DNA from: DATKZH01 sp964475955
Lineage (GTDB): Bacteria; Planctomycetota; Planctomycetia; Pirellulales; Thermoguttaceae
Assembly: GCA_964475955.1 (NCBI GenBank)
Contig: CAYYZY010000054.1
Location: 1 to 42,034 of the forward strand
Length of the DNA stretch: 42,034 nt
Reading direction: 5' to 3'
The stretch's first letter is position 1; every line of letters begins with the position of its first letter. The position numbers and the translations under genes are program-made. The notes beneath the pieces were generated by a model. It made no database searches. It was not told the DNA's origin and worked only from the letters and a program-made list of their open reading frames with translations. Positions 16,124-23,414 of the stretch are shown in pieces.

Positions 16124-17890
16124 TCACACGCGGGCGGGGGCGAGCGTCTTCCGAACCTCCTCCACGGTGCGTCGCACGTAGGACTCGTCCCAGTCTTTCA
16201 CCGGCGAAGGCGTCTGGAAAATGCGGTTGGGAATCCGCACGTCTTCCAGCGAAAACCCTTCGCGGAATTTGAACCGGTGCTTCTCGCGGTAGATCTCTCG
16301 GCCGAGCCGGTCGAGGTCGTCGGGTGGGAGGTCCACGCCCGCGGCGCCGAGGGCCCGGGCGACCGTCTCCGGCTTGTAGATCCCCCGGGCGAAGAAGCAG
16401 ACGACGAGGCTCGAAAGGATCTGCCGCCACGACTCCTCGCCGACCACCGCCCGGGCCAGTTCCGCCGGGGCCATCCGCTTGTCGACCAGCACCTTCTGAT
16501 CGAGGCTGTACCCCGCGTTGTCGAGATGGCTGTGCCGCGCGCCGACCAGGAAGCCGACGTGCGCCGCCGGGCCCGTGTGGTAGCCGGGCATCTCGTTGCC
16601 TCCGAACGCGAGGGCATATTCCGACCCGCCGTATTGCCCGGCCGCGTGTTCGACGCCCCGGGCCAGCGCGCGGTAGAAATCGTTGGGCTGCTCGACGATC
16701 CGCTCGACGGCCGCCCGGTACGCGGCGAGGTCGCCCCAGGCCAGCGTCACGCCGTCGGCCGCTTCCGGCGAGATGAGCCCCCGCTGTTGCGCCTCGGTGG
16801 CCCAGGCCAACGCCACGCCGGCGCTCATCACGTCGAGCCCCATCGCCTCGATGCGATCCATCAAGCGCAGCACGTCGTCCGGCGCGGAGATCCCCAGCAT
16901 CGAGCCGATGGCGAAGATCGGCTCGTAATCGTAGCCGATCATGGACGTCTTGTAGAAGTACGGCTCGTCGGCGTACGGCTCGCGCAGCGCTGCCACGTGG
17001 ATGCAGGCGACCGGGCAGTGCGCGCAGGCCAGGCGCCGCCCCAGGTAGTGCTCCGCGAACGCCTCTCCGGAGATCTGCGAGGCGCCCTCGAACCGCGCCG
17101 CCGTGAGGTTTCGCGTGGGCAGGCCGCCCAGCTCGTTGAGCGGCGCGATGTTCTCGGCCGTTCCCAGCTCATGATATTTTTGCATCACGGGCGAGTCGAC
17201 GGCGGCCTGGAATATCTCGTCGTAAAGGCGGCGGTAGCCCCGCCGGTCGGCCGCCGCCAGCGACCGCCTGCCGGAAACGACCAGGGCCTTGAGCTGTTTG
17301 CTGCCGAAGAGGGCCCCCAGGCCCAGTCGGCCGAAGTGGCGGTACGTCTCCGTCGTCACGCCCGCGTACGAAACGAGCTTCTCGCCCGCCCTGCCGATCC
17401 GCATGATCGTGCGCAGCCCGGCGCCCGGCTCCTGTTCGCGGATGATTCGGCCCACCGTGAAGCTGCTGCTCATCCCCCAAAGGGTGCGCGCGTTGCGGAA
17501 TAGGATCCGGTCGCCGTGGATCGCCACGTAGACGGGCACGTCGCTGGCGCCCTTGATCACCAGCGCCCCGTAGCCCGCCATGCGCAGGGCCACGGCGCTG
17601 CGCCCGCCGCAGTGGCTTTCGCCCAGGTTGCCCGTGTGGGGCGACTTGAACGCGGCCACCGTCTTCGAGGCCAGCGGGAACAGCCCGGTCAGCGGCCCGA
17701 CTGCGAGGATGACCGGGCTTTCAGCGCCGAGCGGATCGCAGCCCCCGGGGCACTCTTCGTGGAGCAGGGCCACGGCCACACCCGTGCCGCCCAGGTACCG
17801 CTCGAACAGGTCCTCGCGGCGCTCCACCCAGAAGGCCTTTTCCGAGAGGTCGACGTGCAGCACGTTGGCCAGGCTGTCATCCGACGGCAT
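16124..17890 (-). CDS. aor: Tungsten-containing aldehyde:ferredoxin oxidoreductase
   Basis: 588 residues, near the ~605 of the Pyrococcus enzyme. The N-terminal domain carries the pterin-contacting region (SPHTGNLGESHCGGRSAVALRMAGYGALVIKG in outline, residues 83-114; key residues Gly95-Gly96-Arg97). The [4Fe-4S] ligands are in place: C289, C292 and C296 (CAHCPVAC) plus C498 in LVVCFFARG, matching the spacing of known AORs (288/291/295/494). The family oxidises aldehydes to carboxylates, or the reverse, using a tungsten bis-pterin. The start codon overlaps the ferredoxin gene by 14 bases, so translation is probably coupled. No maturation or tungstate-transport gene is within the window. Substrate unknown. 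Confidence 0.93.
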   Translation of the reverse strand: MPSDDSLANVLHVDLSEKAFWVERREDLFERYLGGTGVAVALLHEECPGGCDPLGAESPVILAVGPLTGLFPLASKTVAAFKSPHTGNLGESHCGGRSAVALRMAGYGALVIKGASDVPVYVAIHGDRILFRNARTLWGMSSSFTVGRIIREQEPGAGLRTIMRIGRAGEKLVSYAGVTTETYRHFGRLGLGALFGSKQLKALVVSGRRSLAAADRRGYRRLYDEIFQAAVDSPVMQKYHELGTAENIAPLNELGGLPTRNLTAARFEGASQISGEAFAEHYLGRRLACAHCPVACIHVAALREPYADEPYFYKTSMIGYDYEPIFAIGSMLGISAPDDVLRLMDRIEAMGLDVMSAGVALAWATEAQQRGLISPEAADGVTLAWGDLAAYRAAVERIVEQPNDFYRALARGVEHAAGQYGGSEYALAFGGNEMPGYHTGPAAHVGFLVGARHSHLDNAGYSLDQKVLVDKRMAPAELARAVVGEESWRQILSSLVVCFFARGIYKPETVARALGAAGVDLPPDDLDRLGREIYREKHRFKFREGFSLEDVRIPNRIFQTPSPVKDWDESYVRRTVEEVRKTLAPARV

Positions 17891-18293
17891 TCTCGGTCGC
17901 CTCCCGCCGATCGAGCCTCAGGACCCCATAAGGGCAGAACTTCGCGCACACGCCGCACTGCACGCAGATCACCGGCTTGTTCTGGCCCTCGTCCCAGAAG
18001 ACCGCGCCCAGGATGCAGGCGTCGCGGCAGCCGCCGCAGCCGATACACCTGGCCGGGTCGAGCCGTACGCCCCCGCCCGGCTTCGGCTCGAGGGCGCCGG
18101 TCGGACAGACCTTCGCGCAGGGTGGCTCCTCGCACGCCCGGCACACGATCACCGTGAATCCCCGTTCCATGCCCCCGACCGACCGCACCCCGATCGCCGC
18201 CTTGGCCAGCCCCGGCTCGAGCCGCCGGGCGCAGGCGAACATGCAGCACTGACAGCCGACGCACTTCTCCGGGTCGACGACGGTGAGCCTCAT
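17877..18293 (-). CDS. Four-cluster 4Fe-4S ferredoxin, electron partner of the AOR
   Basis: 138 residues with sixteen cluster cysteines in four sets: C11/C14/C17/C21, C51/C54/C59/C63, C83/C86/C89/C93 and C110/C113/C116/C120, plus one extra Cys at 16. The layout is that of HycB/AorA-like polyferredoxins. In Aromatoleum-type AOR complexes a four-cluster subunit of this kind carries electrons from the tungsten subunit; the same role is inferred here. The open frame extends upstream to 18452, but homology begins at MRLTVVDPEKCVGC, and the ATG at 18293 is preferred. It is the first gene of the operon and overlaps the AOR start by 14 bases. A flavin subunit (AorC-like) is not present here. Confidence 0.93.
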   Translation of the reverse strand: MRLTVVDPEKCVGCQCCMFACARRLEPGLAKAAIGVRSVGGMERGFTVIVCRACEEPPCAKVCPTGALEPKPGGGVRLDPARCIGCGGCRDACILGAVFWDEGQNKPVICVQCGVCAKFCPYGVLRLDRREATENAVG

Positions 18294-18374
18294 CCGGCCT
18301 CGCCTTCGTTCGTCTGTTTCGTTTTCGTGCCCGTGCGAGCCGCGGCCCCTTTCGCCGCACCGGGGCCGGAGGGC

Positions 18375-18403
18375 ATAATACCGTGGGCGGCCCGACCGTG
18401 GAA
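18375..18403 (-). promoter_or_regulatory. Putative promoter of the ferredoxin-AOR operon
   Basis: On the minus strand: TTCCAC (18403-18398), a 17-base spacer, TATTAT (18380-18375). This predicts a leader of about 75 bases before the ferredoxin ATG. Confidence 0.4.
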
Positions 18404-18481
18404 CCCGTAGCCGGAGCGCGCCGCGCTCGACCAGCCGCCCGGAATGGCGCATGTGACCAAGGCAGTCGAGGAGGAGAAGCC

Positions 18482-18802
18482 ATGCATGTGGTTTGTGTCC
18501 ACGTCCACGTGAAGCCGGAACATCGCCAGGAGTTCATCGAGGCCACTCTGGAGAACGCCCGGGGCACGGTGGAGGAGCCGGGCAACCTCCGGTTCGACGT
18601 GATCCAGCAGGCCGACGACCCGAACCGGTTCGTCCTCTACGAGGCGTACCGCGACGAGGCGGGCATGCGCGCCCACAAGGACACGGCCCACTATGCCCGC
18701 TGGCGCGACGCCGTGGCCCCCTGGATGGCCGAGCCGCGCCGGGGCGTCAGACATCTGAGCCTCTTCCCCGAAACCGACGCCGAGTGGGCCACCCGCAAGT
18801 GA
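18482..18802 (+). CDS. ABM-domain (LsrG-like) monooxygenase
   Basis: 106 residues; a single antibiotic-biosynthesis-monooxygenase ferredoxin-like domain: VCVHVHVKPEHRQEFIEAT, EPGNLRFDVIQQADDPNRFVLYEAYRDEAGMRAHKDTAHY, typical of the YgiN/LsrG group. Members are cofactor-free oxygenases or isomerases acting on quinols or on phospho-AI-2. The strong ribosome site GAGGAGGAG eight bases before the ATG fixes the start; an in-frame ATG at 18383 lacks homology. It is divergent from the ferredoxin-AOR operon and 325 bases upstream of rpiB. The substrate cannot be read from the sequence; LsrG-like annotation is by fold only. Confidence 0.9.
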   Translation: MHVVCVHVHVKPEHRQEFIEATLENARGTVEEPGNLRFDVIQQADDPNRFVLYEAYRDEAGMRAHKDTAHYARWRDAVAPWMAEPRRGVRHLSLFPETDAEWATRK

Positions 18803-19127
18803 CGCCCCACCGATTTCCCGGCGGCCGGAGCGGCCCCCTCGTCCTGGTGGTTTCTTCTGCCTCATGCGAAGGGCATCGAGCCGGCCTTCCGCGTCGTTTC
18901 TTTGTTGGTCGCGGCTCGCTCGTTTGGCGGATATTCTTCCGCAAACCTGAGGCTATGAAATCCTCTCTGCCCTCTGCGGCCGCTCGGGCCGCTGCGGTGG
19001 TTGCATTCCCGTTTGCAGATGGTTAGACTGGCATCTTGCGGTGCCGAGGATCGCGCCGCCGAAGAAGGTGTCCCGGGGGCAAGCGAGCGGCCGGGTGCCG
19101 GTGTTTCCGCGGAAGGGAATGGATACG
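18803..19127. other. Intergenic region with degenerate repeat-like sequence and rpiB promoter
   Basis: No gene recognised. The stretch 18850-18990 is compositionally odd, with blocks such as GGTTTCTTCTGCCTCATGCG, CGTTTCTTTGTTGG and TCCTCTCTGCCCTCTGCGG. It resembles degenerate copies of dispersed repeats like that at 15793-15893, although no exact second copy is present in the window. The rpiB promoter candidate lies at 19001-19029. Confidence 0.4.
19001..19029 (+). promoter_or_regulatory. Putative rpiB promoter
   Basis: TTGCAT (19001-19006), a 17-base spacer, TAGACT (19024-19029). The same TAGACT -10 hexamer occurs before the chimeric barrel gene at 22155. Confidence 0.5.
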
Positions 19128-19580
19128 ATGCGAATCGCGGTCGGGAGTGACCATCGCGGTACCCATCTGCGCCGTAAGGTCGTGGAACTGCTGGCAAACC
19201 TGGGCCAGGAGGTCGACGACCTGGGCTCCCACGACGACCGGTGCGTCGACTATCCCGACATCGCTGCCCGGGTCGCCCGCAAAGTGAGCGAGGGCAAGGC
19301 CGACCGCGGGGTCCTGATCTGCGGCACGGGGCTGGGGATGACCATCGCGGCGAACAAGTTTCCCGGGGTTCGAGCCGCCCCCTGCTACGACGACGTGACG
19401 GCCGAAATGAGCCGCCGGCACAACGATCTGAACGTGCTGTGCCTGTCGGGCGACATCCTGGGAGAGCGGCAGGTGGACCGGATGCTGGAAATCTGGTTGA
19501 ACACCGAGTTCGAAGGCGGCCGCCACGCCCGGCGCGTCGAGAAGATCGCCCAGCTCGAAGGTCTCAACGGACGAGGATGA
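19128..19580 (+). CDS. rpiB: Ribose-5-phosphate isomerase B
   Basis: 150 residues, the usual RpiB length. Visible family features are the N-terminal RIAVGSDHRG, the active-site LICGTGLGMTIAANKFPGVRAA with catalytic Cys near residue 65, and RHNDLNVLCLSGDILG near residues 97-112. The enzyme interconverts ribose-5-phosphate and ribulose-5-phosphate in the cytosol; relatives act on allose- or galactose-6-phosphate. The ATG at 19128 has GGAAGGG about ten bases upstream; an ATG three codons earlier (19119) is also possible. A clear promoter precedes it. It may form a functional pair with pentose-phosphate enzymes elsewhere; the RPE half-barrel at 22219 is nearby but on a separate promoter. Confidence 0.95.
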   Translation: MRIAVGSDHRGTHLRRKVVELLANLGQEVDDLGSHDDRCVDYPDIAARVARKVSEGKADRGVLICGTGLGMTIAANKFPGVRAAPCYDDVTAEMSRRHNDLNVLCLSGDILGERQVDRMLEIWLNTEFEGGRHARRVEKIAQLEGLNGRG

Positions 19581-19622
19581 GGGGCGCGATTCGCCGACGC
19601 GTCCTATGGGGGGCCTCCGCGG

Positions 19623-19656
19623 CGTTCCGCCTCCGCAAGGATCCCGCGGCGGAACG
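19623..19656. terminator. Hairpin between convergent genes
   Basis: CGTTCCGCC (19623-19631) pairs with GGCGGAACG (19648-19656), a nine-pair stem. It lies between rpiB and the minus-strand membrane operon and may end both transcripts. It has no U-tract. Confidence 0.35.
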
Positions 19657-19717
19657 ACGAGCGCGGTTTCCCGTCGCGTCGTCCGTGTGAAGAAATCGCC
19701 CACCGCGGTCCCGGGCG

Positions 19718-20167
19718 TCACTTGATCCCAAACCGGAGTTTGACGACCAGCGCCGACACGCACAGCGACGCCCAAAACGCGGCGTGTCCGGAGGCCCACC
19801 AGGCCGCTTCCGCCGAGCCCGGCCCGCGCGAGGAAGCGAGCCAGTCGTCCGCAAGCCAGGCCACCGCGATCACCGGCAACACGGCGGCCGCGGTGGGGCC
19901 GATCACGAGCCCGATCTGACGGAAGGAAAGGCCGATGGCCCGCCGCGTCAACGCCCAGACGACGCGCACGTCGCCGCCGTCGAAGCGCATCAATTCCGCG
20001 CGGGCCTCCGCCGTGCGGGCGCCCACCTCGGCCAGGAGCGGCTGGGGCGAAAGCCGTCCGTAGAGGAGCATCGACGCCGCGCCCACGACGACGCCCAACC
20101 CGGCTGCCGGGGCCAGCGTTGCCACGGGCGCGGTGCCGAGGGCCAACGTGGTGAAAGGATCGTTCAT
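19718..20167 (-). CDS. DUF106/EMC3-like membrane protein (third gene of ASST operon)
   Basis: 149 residues. It has an N-terminal transmembrane segment (about 15-35), a charged helical stretch with AEARAELMRFDGGDVRVVWALTRR, a second hydrophobic block (IGLVIGPTAAAVLPVIAVAWLADDW) and a C-terminal one (AAFWASLCVSALVVKLRFG). The pattern of a transmembrane helix, a short basic/acidic coiled segment with L.RF.GD/DD..V, and a hydrophobic hairpin recalls the DUF106/EMC3-TMCO1-like family related to YidC; I assign this from memory and with modest confidence. The start ATG overlaps the upstream stop by four bases (ATGA), showing translational coupling. Function unknown. Confidence 0.75.
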   Translation of the reverse strand: MNDPFTTLALGTAPVATLAPAAGLGVVVGAASMLLYGRLSPQPLLAEVGARTAEARAELMRFDGGDVRVVWALTRRAIGLSFRQIGLVIGPTAAAVLPVIAVAWLADDWLASSRGPGSAEAAWWASGHAAFWASLCVSALVVKLRFGIK

Positions 20168-20394
20168 GGCTCGGATTGGGATAGGTTCACCGCTTGCCTC
20201 GCGCCGCGCCGTTCGCGCCACCTCCGCAGCAGCACGCGGACGGGCCAGAACGCCACGGCGCCCACGGCGACGAACAACGTGGCCAGAAGACCCAGCAGGG
20301 CCGAGGCCATGCTCAGGCCCGGCCCGGGCCCCACGTACGCGAACAAGGGCGCGGGCGAAGCCGTCGCCCACAGCGGGTCGAATAGATCGATCAT
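20164..20394 (-). CDS. YVGPG mini membrane protein (second gene of ASST operon)
   Basis: 76 residues. A short N-terminal region with FAYVGPGPGLSM precedes one strong transmembrane helix (ALLGLLATLFVAVGAVAFWPVRVLL) and a basic tail (RRWRERRGARQ), predicting the tail inside. Small proteins with a YVGPGxG motif ahead of a single helix occur beside alkaline-phosphatase-superfamily or ASST-like genes, as far as I recall. Both ends overlap neighbours by ATGA, so it belongs firmly to the operon and is likely made in proportion with both partners. The function is unknown; a membrane adaptor for the propeller protein is a guess. Confidence 0.8.
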   Translation of the reverse strand: MIDLFDPLWATASPAPLFAYVGPGPGLSMASALLGLLATLFVAVGAVAFWPVRVLLRRWRERRGARQAVNLSQSEP

Positions 20395-21833
20395 CGGTTC
20401 TCCCCCGAGTTCGGCTTGCGCGCGGTGAGCGGGGAGGGCTCATCGCGGTTGAAACGGAACGTGAGTTGGTCGGCCGAGAAGCGCACGGCCCCGCAGATGA
20501 TCGCCACGGTCGCGGGGTCGTCGTCCAGTCGGGCCGGATTGCGAAACTCCCAGACGATCTCCCCCTCGCGCGTCACCTCGAGGATCCGCCCGGCGCACGA
20601 CTCCGTGATCAACACGTTGTCGTTGGGAAGAAGCTGCTGCGAGGCCCTGACGACGCTGCGGAAGTCGTGCGACGGATGGCCCGGGTACGACCAATCGATC
20701 GCTTGCGTCGCGGGATCGATCTCGATCACGCGGGAAGGGCCGCCCGGCCCGGCGTATCCTTGATTGTCGAAAAGCAGGATTCGTCCGTTGTCGAGTAAGT
20801 CCGGGTCGTGTTGCCGCCGGTACGGTCCGCAAGTCGCCCAAATGATGCGCCGGGATTCGAGGTCGAGCAAGGCCAGGAGGTCGCGCGAACGCGAGGAGAC
20901 CAGGAGTTGGCCGGGCCGGGCGAAGTCGTGATGCGCGGCGAATTCGGGCGTGACCACTTCGACCGTGTTCGTGTGCAGCAGGTCCCACTCGTCTTCGGCC
21001 ACCGAATTGAGCAGGTGATGGAAAGGAGACGCGGCAATCGCGTCGAGCAGGGAGATCCGCCGGAGCACCTCGCCGTCGGCCGACAGGTGCATTACGAAAT
21101 CGTCGAGCACGACGTCCGGCAGGCGGGCGGCGCCTTCCACCGGACGCCGACCGGTGTTGCGCAGCTCATGAGCCAGCGTGAAGATCGTGCCGTCGGTGTG
21201 AACGCACACGTCGTGATGGATCTGGTCGGGGCACGTCCACAGCACGCGGGACTCCCGATCGAGCTTTGCCAGCCCGTAGCCCCAGGGCGTTTCCCCAAAC
21301 GCCTCGTAGACGGCCAGCACGTCGCCGTTGCGGCAAAGGCGTGCCCGCCGCCAGTGAATGAAGTCCGGGGGCACCGGCCAGTGGACGTGCGCCTGCGTCG
21401 GCCAGGCCGTTCGGAAGGGAACGTGCCAGCGGTGAACCACGCGGCCCTCCATGTCGATCAAAAGGGCTCCCTGGGCGTGGCTCGACGTGTAGAAGGTGTA
21501 GCCGGGAAATGCCTTGGCTCGGTCGTATCGTACGACGCCCCGCTTGCGGAATTCGGTCGAGTACCAGAGGTCCGTCGCACGCAGCGACGACGTGGCGGCG
21601 ACCCGCCGACGCCATGCACGCGCGGCCTCGAACGCCGGCGAAAGCGCTTGCGGATAGGGAAACAGCCGGAATTCGACCACCAAGGTGCCGGTGATGAAAC
21701 TGAGCACGGCCGCGCCCAAAAGAAACAGACGAATCTCCGTGCGGCTTTCCGCGCGCGGCCCGCGCCCACCGACCGACGATAACGGAGGGGTCGACGCGTC
21801 GGCAACGGGCTCCGTCGTGGCCGTGTCAAGCAT
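20391..21833 (-). CDS. Membrane-anchored arylsulfotransferase (ASST)-like beta-propeller protein
   Basis: 480 residues. One N-terminal transmembrane helix (residues 36-54, LFLLGAAVLSFITGTLVVE) anchors a propeller of ASST type, facing outward. Recognisable blades are GALLIDMEGRVVHRWHVPF, QIHHDVCVHTDGTIFTLAHE, LDDFVMHLSADGEVL, RQHDPDLLDNGRILLFDNQGY, ASQQLLPNDNVLITES and GRILEVTREGEIVWEFRNP. The HDPDLLDNGRILLFDN block matches the conserved ASST signature. True ASST moves sulfate between phenols through a sulfohistidine; whether the catalytic His is present cannot be settled by eye, and many members are probably binding proteins. First gene of a three-gene unit with ATGA overlaps. Confidence 0.88.
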   Translation of the reverse strand: MLDTATTEPVADASTPPLSSVGGRGPRAESRTEIRLFLLGAAVLSFITGTLVVEFRLFPYPQALSPAFEAARAWRRRVAATSSLRATDLWYSTEFRKRGVVRYDRAKAFPGYTFYTSSHAQGALLIDMEGRVVHRWHVPFRTAWPTQAHVHWPVPPDFIHWRRARLCRNGDVLAVYEAFGETPWGYGLAKLDRESRVLWTCPDQIHHDVCVHTDGTIFTLAHELRNTGRRPVEGAARLPDVVLDDFVMHLSADGEVLRRISLLDAIAASPFHHLLNSVAEDEWDLLHTNTVEVVTPEFAAHHDFARPGQLLVSSRSRDLLALLDLESRRIIWATCGPYRRQHDPDLLDNGRILLFDNQGYAGPGGPSRVIEIDPATQAIDWSYPGHPSHDFRSVVRASQQLLPNDNVLITESCAGRILEVTREGEIVWEFRNPARLDDDPATVAIICGAVRFSADQLTFRFNRDEPSPLTARKPNSGENR

Positions 21834-22218
21834 GAGGACGGTCGCTGGGTTGGCAGAAGCGGCTTCGGCGATTGGCTCAGGATGGCCGGAGAAACGACCG
21901 CCGGAACCGAGGTCCGGCGAGCGGGATCGGGTGCACCGTTCAACTATAGCTTACCCAGAGGGGCCCCTCCGCCACGCGGCCTACCGGAGCCCGGCCAGCG
22001 GCTCCCTCCCGTAAGCGCACCCTCCCGCCCCCGGCGCGGGGGGCCGAAAGGTCAATGGAGGGGGCTTCTCGCGAGAGATCCTACGAGGGCGCCCGGCTCC
22101 GTGCTTCGGCTGGCAGCGGGGAGCCCGGCGCCTTGCAGGCCGGACCACAGCGGCTAGACTGGCGATCCTGGCCCCTCGGAGTCCCGCCGTTCTACAGCCC
22201 CCCAGAAGCAGTAGCGCT
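21834..22218. other. 385-bp intergenic region between divergent units
   Basis: No gene is supported. It contains a TATAGT hexamer on the minus strand (21948-21943) that may serve the ASST operon, a G/C-rich palindromic patch near 22025-22050, and the plus-strand promoter at 22133-22160. Confidence 0.5.
22133..22160 (+). promoter_or_regulatory. Putative promoter of the chimeric barrel gene
   Basis: TTGCAG (22133-22138), a 16-base spacer, TAGACT (22155-22160). It predicts a leader of about 50 bases to the TTG start. Confidence 0.5.
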
Positions 22219-23247
22219 TTGTCCACGCTCGCCCTGCAACTCGGCGTTAACACCGACCCGGTCCAGTACCGCTTCTCCTACGAGTGGCTCTTCCGGCTGC
22301 TGGCCGAAGAGGGCGTGCGCACCGTGCAGTTGGGCACCTTCTTCGAGGTCTACCAATTGCCCGACGAGTTCTTCCACCGGCTGCGGCGCCGGGCGGAGGA
22401 CCAGGGGATCGCCATCCACAGCATCTTCACCGCCCACCGGGAGCTGGGCGGGTTCTTCATCGACGAGCCGGGCTGGGAGGCCGTGGCCCGCCGCAACTAC
22501 GAGCGCCTGATCGAGGTGGGAGCCCTGGTCGGGGCGCGGTCGGTCGGGTCCAACCCGGGCGCGGTGTATCGGGACCGGATGGGGACCAAGCCGCGGGGCG
22601 TGGCCCGCTATCTGCGGCACATGAAGGAGCTGATGGGTTTCGCCCACCAGCGGGGCGTTGAGTGGCTGACGGTCGAGCCGATGTCGTGCCTGGCTGAGCC
22701 GCCCACCCTGCCCGACGCGATCCGCACGATGGCCGATGAGCTGGACGCCTACCACCGCGAACACCCCGACTCGACCGCACGGATCGGCTACTGCACCGAC
22801 GTCGCCCACGGCGACGCCGACGCCGAAGGCCGCGTCGTACATAACCATCTCGACCGCACGCTGACCGAGATCCGCCGTCTTGGGATGCAGCCGGGCGTGG
22901 CCTTGAACCCGGCCACGCCGCTTTCGGCGCTGGAGTACGTGCTCGAACGGCTCGACTTCGTGCTCTTGATGACCGTCAACCCCGGCTTCGCCGGCCAGAA
23001 GCTCGTGGCCGGCGCGATCCGCAAGATCGCCGACTGCCGCCGCCTGTTCCACGAGCGCGGGCTCCGGGTGCCGATCATGGTCGACGGCAACGTCAGCGTC
23101 GAGCACATTCCCCGCATGGTCGGCGCCGGGGCCGATATCCTGGTCGCCGGCACCAGCAGTTGGTTCCATGGCGACGGATCGCTGCGGGAAAACGTCGCCA
23201 AGACCGAGCAGGCGATCGCGGCGGGGCTGGAAATGCGCAAGCAGTAG
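22219..23247 (+). CDS. Chimeric TIM barrel: xylose-isomerase-like N-half joined to ribulose-phosphate 3-epimerase C-half
   Basis: 342 residues, TTG start. Residues 1-207 follow the sugar phosphate isomerase/epimerase (AP-endonuclease-2) barrel through strands 1-6: LGVNTDPVQYRFSYEWLF, VQLGTFFE, HSIFTAHRELGGFF, SVGSNPGAVYRDRMG, WLTVEPMSCLAE (Glu153) and GYCTDVAHGDADAEGRVVH (Asp194, His197). From residue ~208 the sequence switches to ribulose-phosphate 3-epimerase: NHLDRTLTEIRRLGMQPGVALNPATPL, LLMTVNPGFAGQ, MVDGNVS (Asp289), ILVAGTSS. The first barrel's last strands and their metal ligands are missing, as are RPE's first four strands with its Ser, two His and first Asp. So neither active site is complete. 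The reading frame is intact. It is either a deletion fusion of two adjacent genes or a novel hybrid fold. A promoter precedes it; a palindrome follows. Confidence 0.85.
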   Translation: MSTLALQLGVNTDPVQYRFSYEWLFRLLAEEGVRTVQLGTFFEVYQLPDEFFHRLRRRAEDQGIAIHSIFTAHRELGGFFIDEPGWEAVARRNYERLIEVGALVGARSVGSNPGAVYRDRMGTKPRGVARYLRHMKELMGFAHQRGVEWLTVEPMSCLAEPPTLPDAIRTMADELDAYHREHPDSTARIGYCTDVAHGDADAEGRVVHNHLDRTLTEIRRLGMQPGVALNPATPLSALEYVLERLDFVLLMTVNPGFAGQKLVAGAIRKIADCRRLFHERGLRVPIMVDGNVSVEHIPRMVGAGADILVAGTSSWFHGDGSLRENVAKTEQAIAAGLEMRKQ

Positions 23248-23262
23248 CCGTGAGGCCGTTTT

Positions 23263-23285
23263 GGAGCGCGGCGACGAGTCGCCGC
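23263..23285. repeat. GCGGCGAC/GTCGCCGC palindrome, copy 1
   Basis: GCGGCGACGAGTCGCCGC, an eight-pair hairpin with the short loop GA, lies just after the chimeric barrel gene. A second copy in the same orientation is at 23365-23388. Confidence 0.65.
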
Positions 23286-23364
23286 TTTTCAACTGATTGG
23301 AATAGGCTGCCGCAAGGGGTTTCGACTAAGCTTCGACCTCGCTTACCGATTCCGAGGGAACCAT

Positions 23365-23388
23365 GAGAGAGCGGCGACGAGTCGCCGC
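23365..23388. repeat. GCGGCGAC/GTCGCCGC palindrome, copy 2
   Basis: It has the same 18-base core as the copy at 23263-23285. It is followed by CAGTCCAAAATG immediately upstream of the sulfatase ribosome site, so it lies in the sulfatase leader. Confidence 0.65.
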
Positions 23389-23414
23389 AGTCCAAAATGT
23401 GGGAGCGGAACGTC

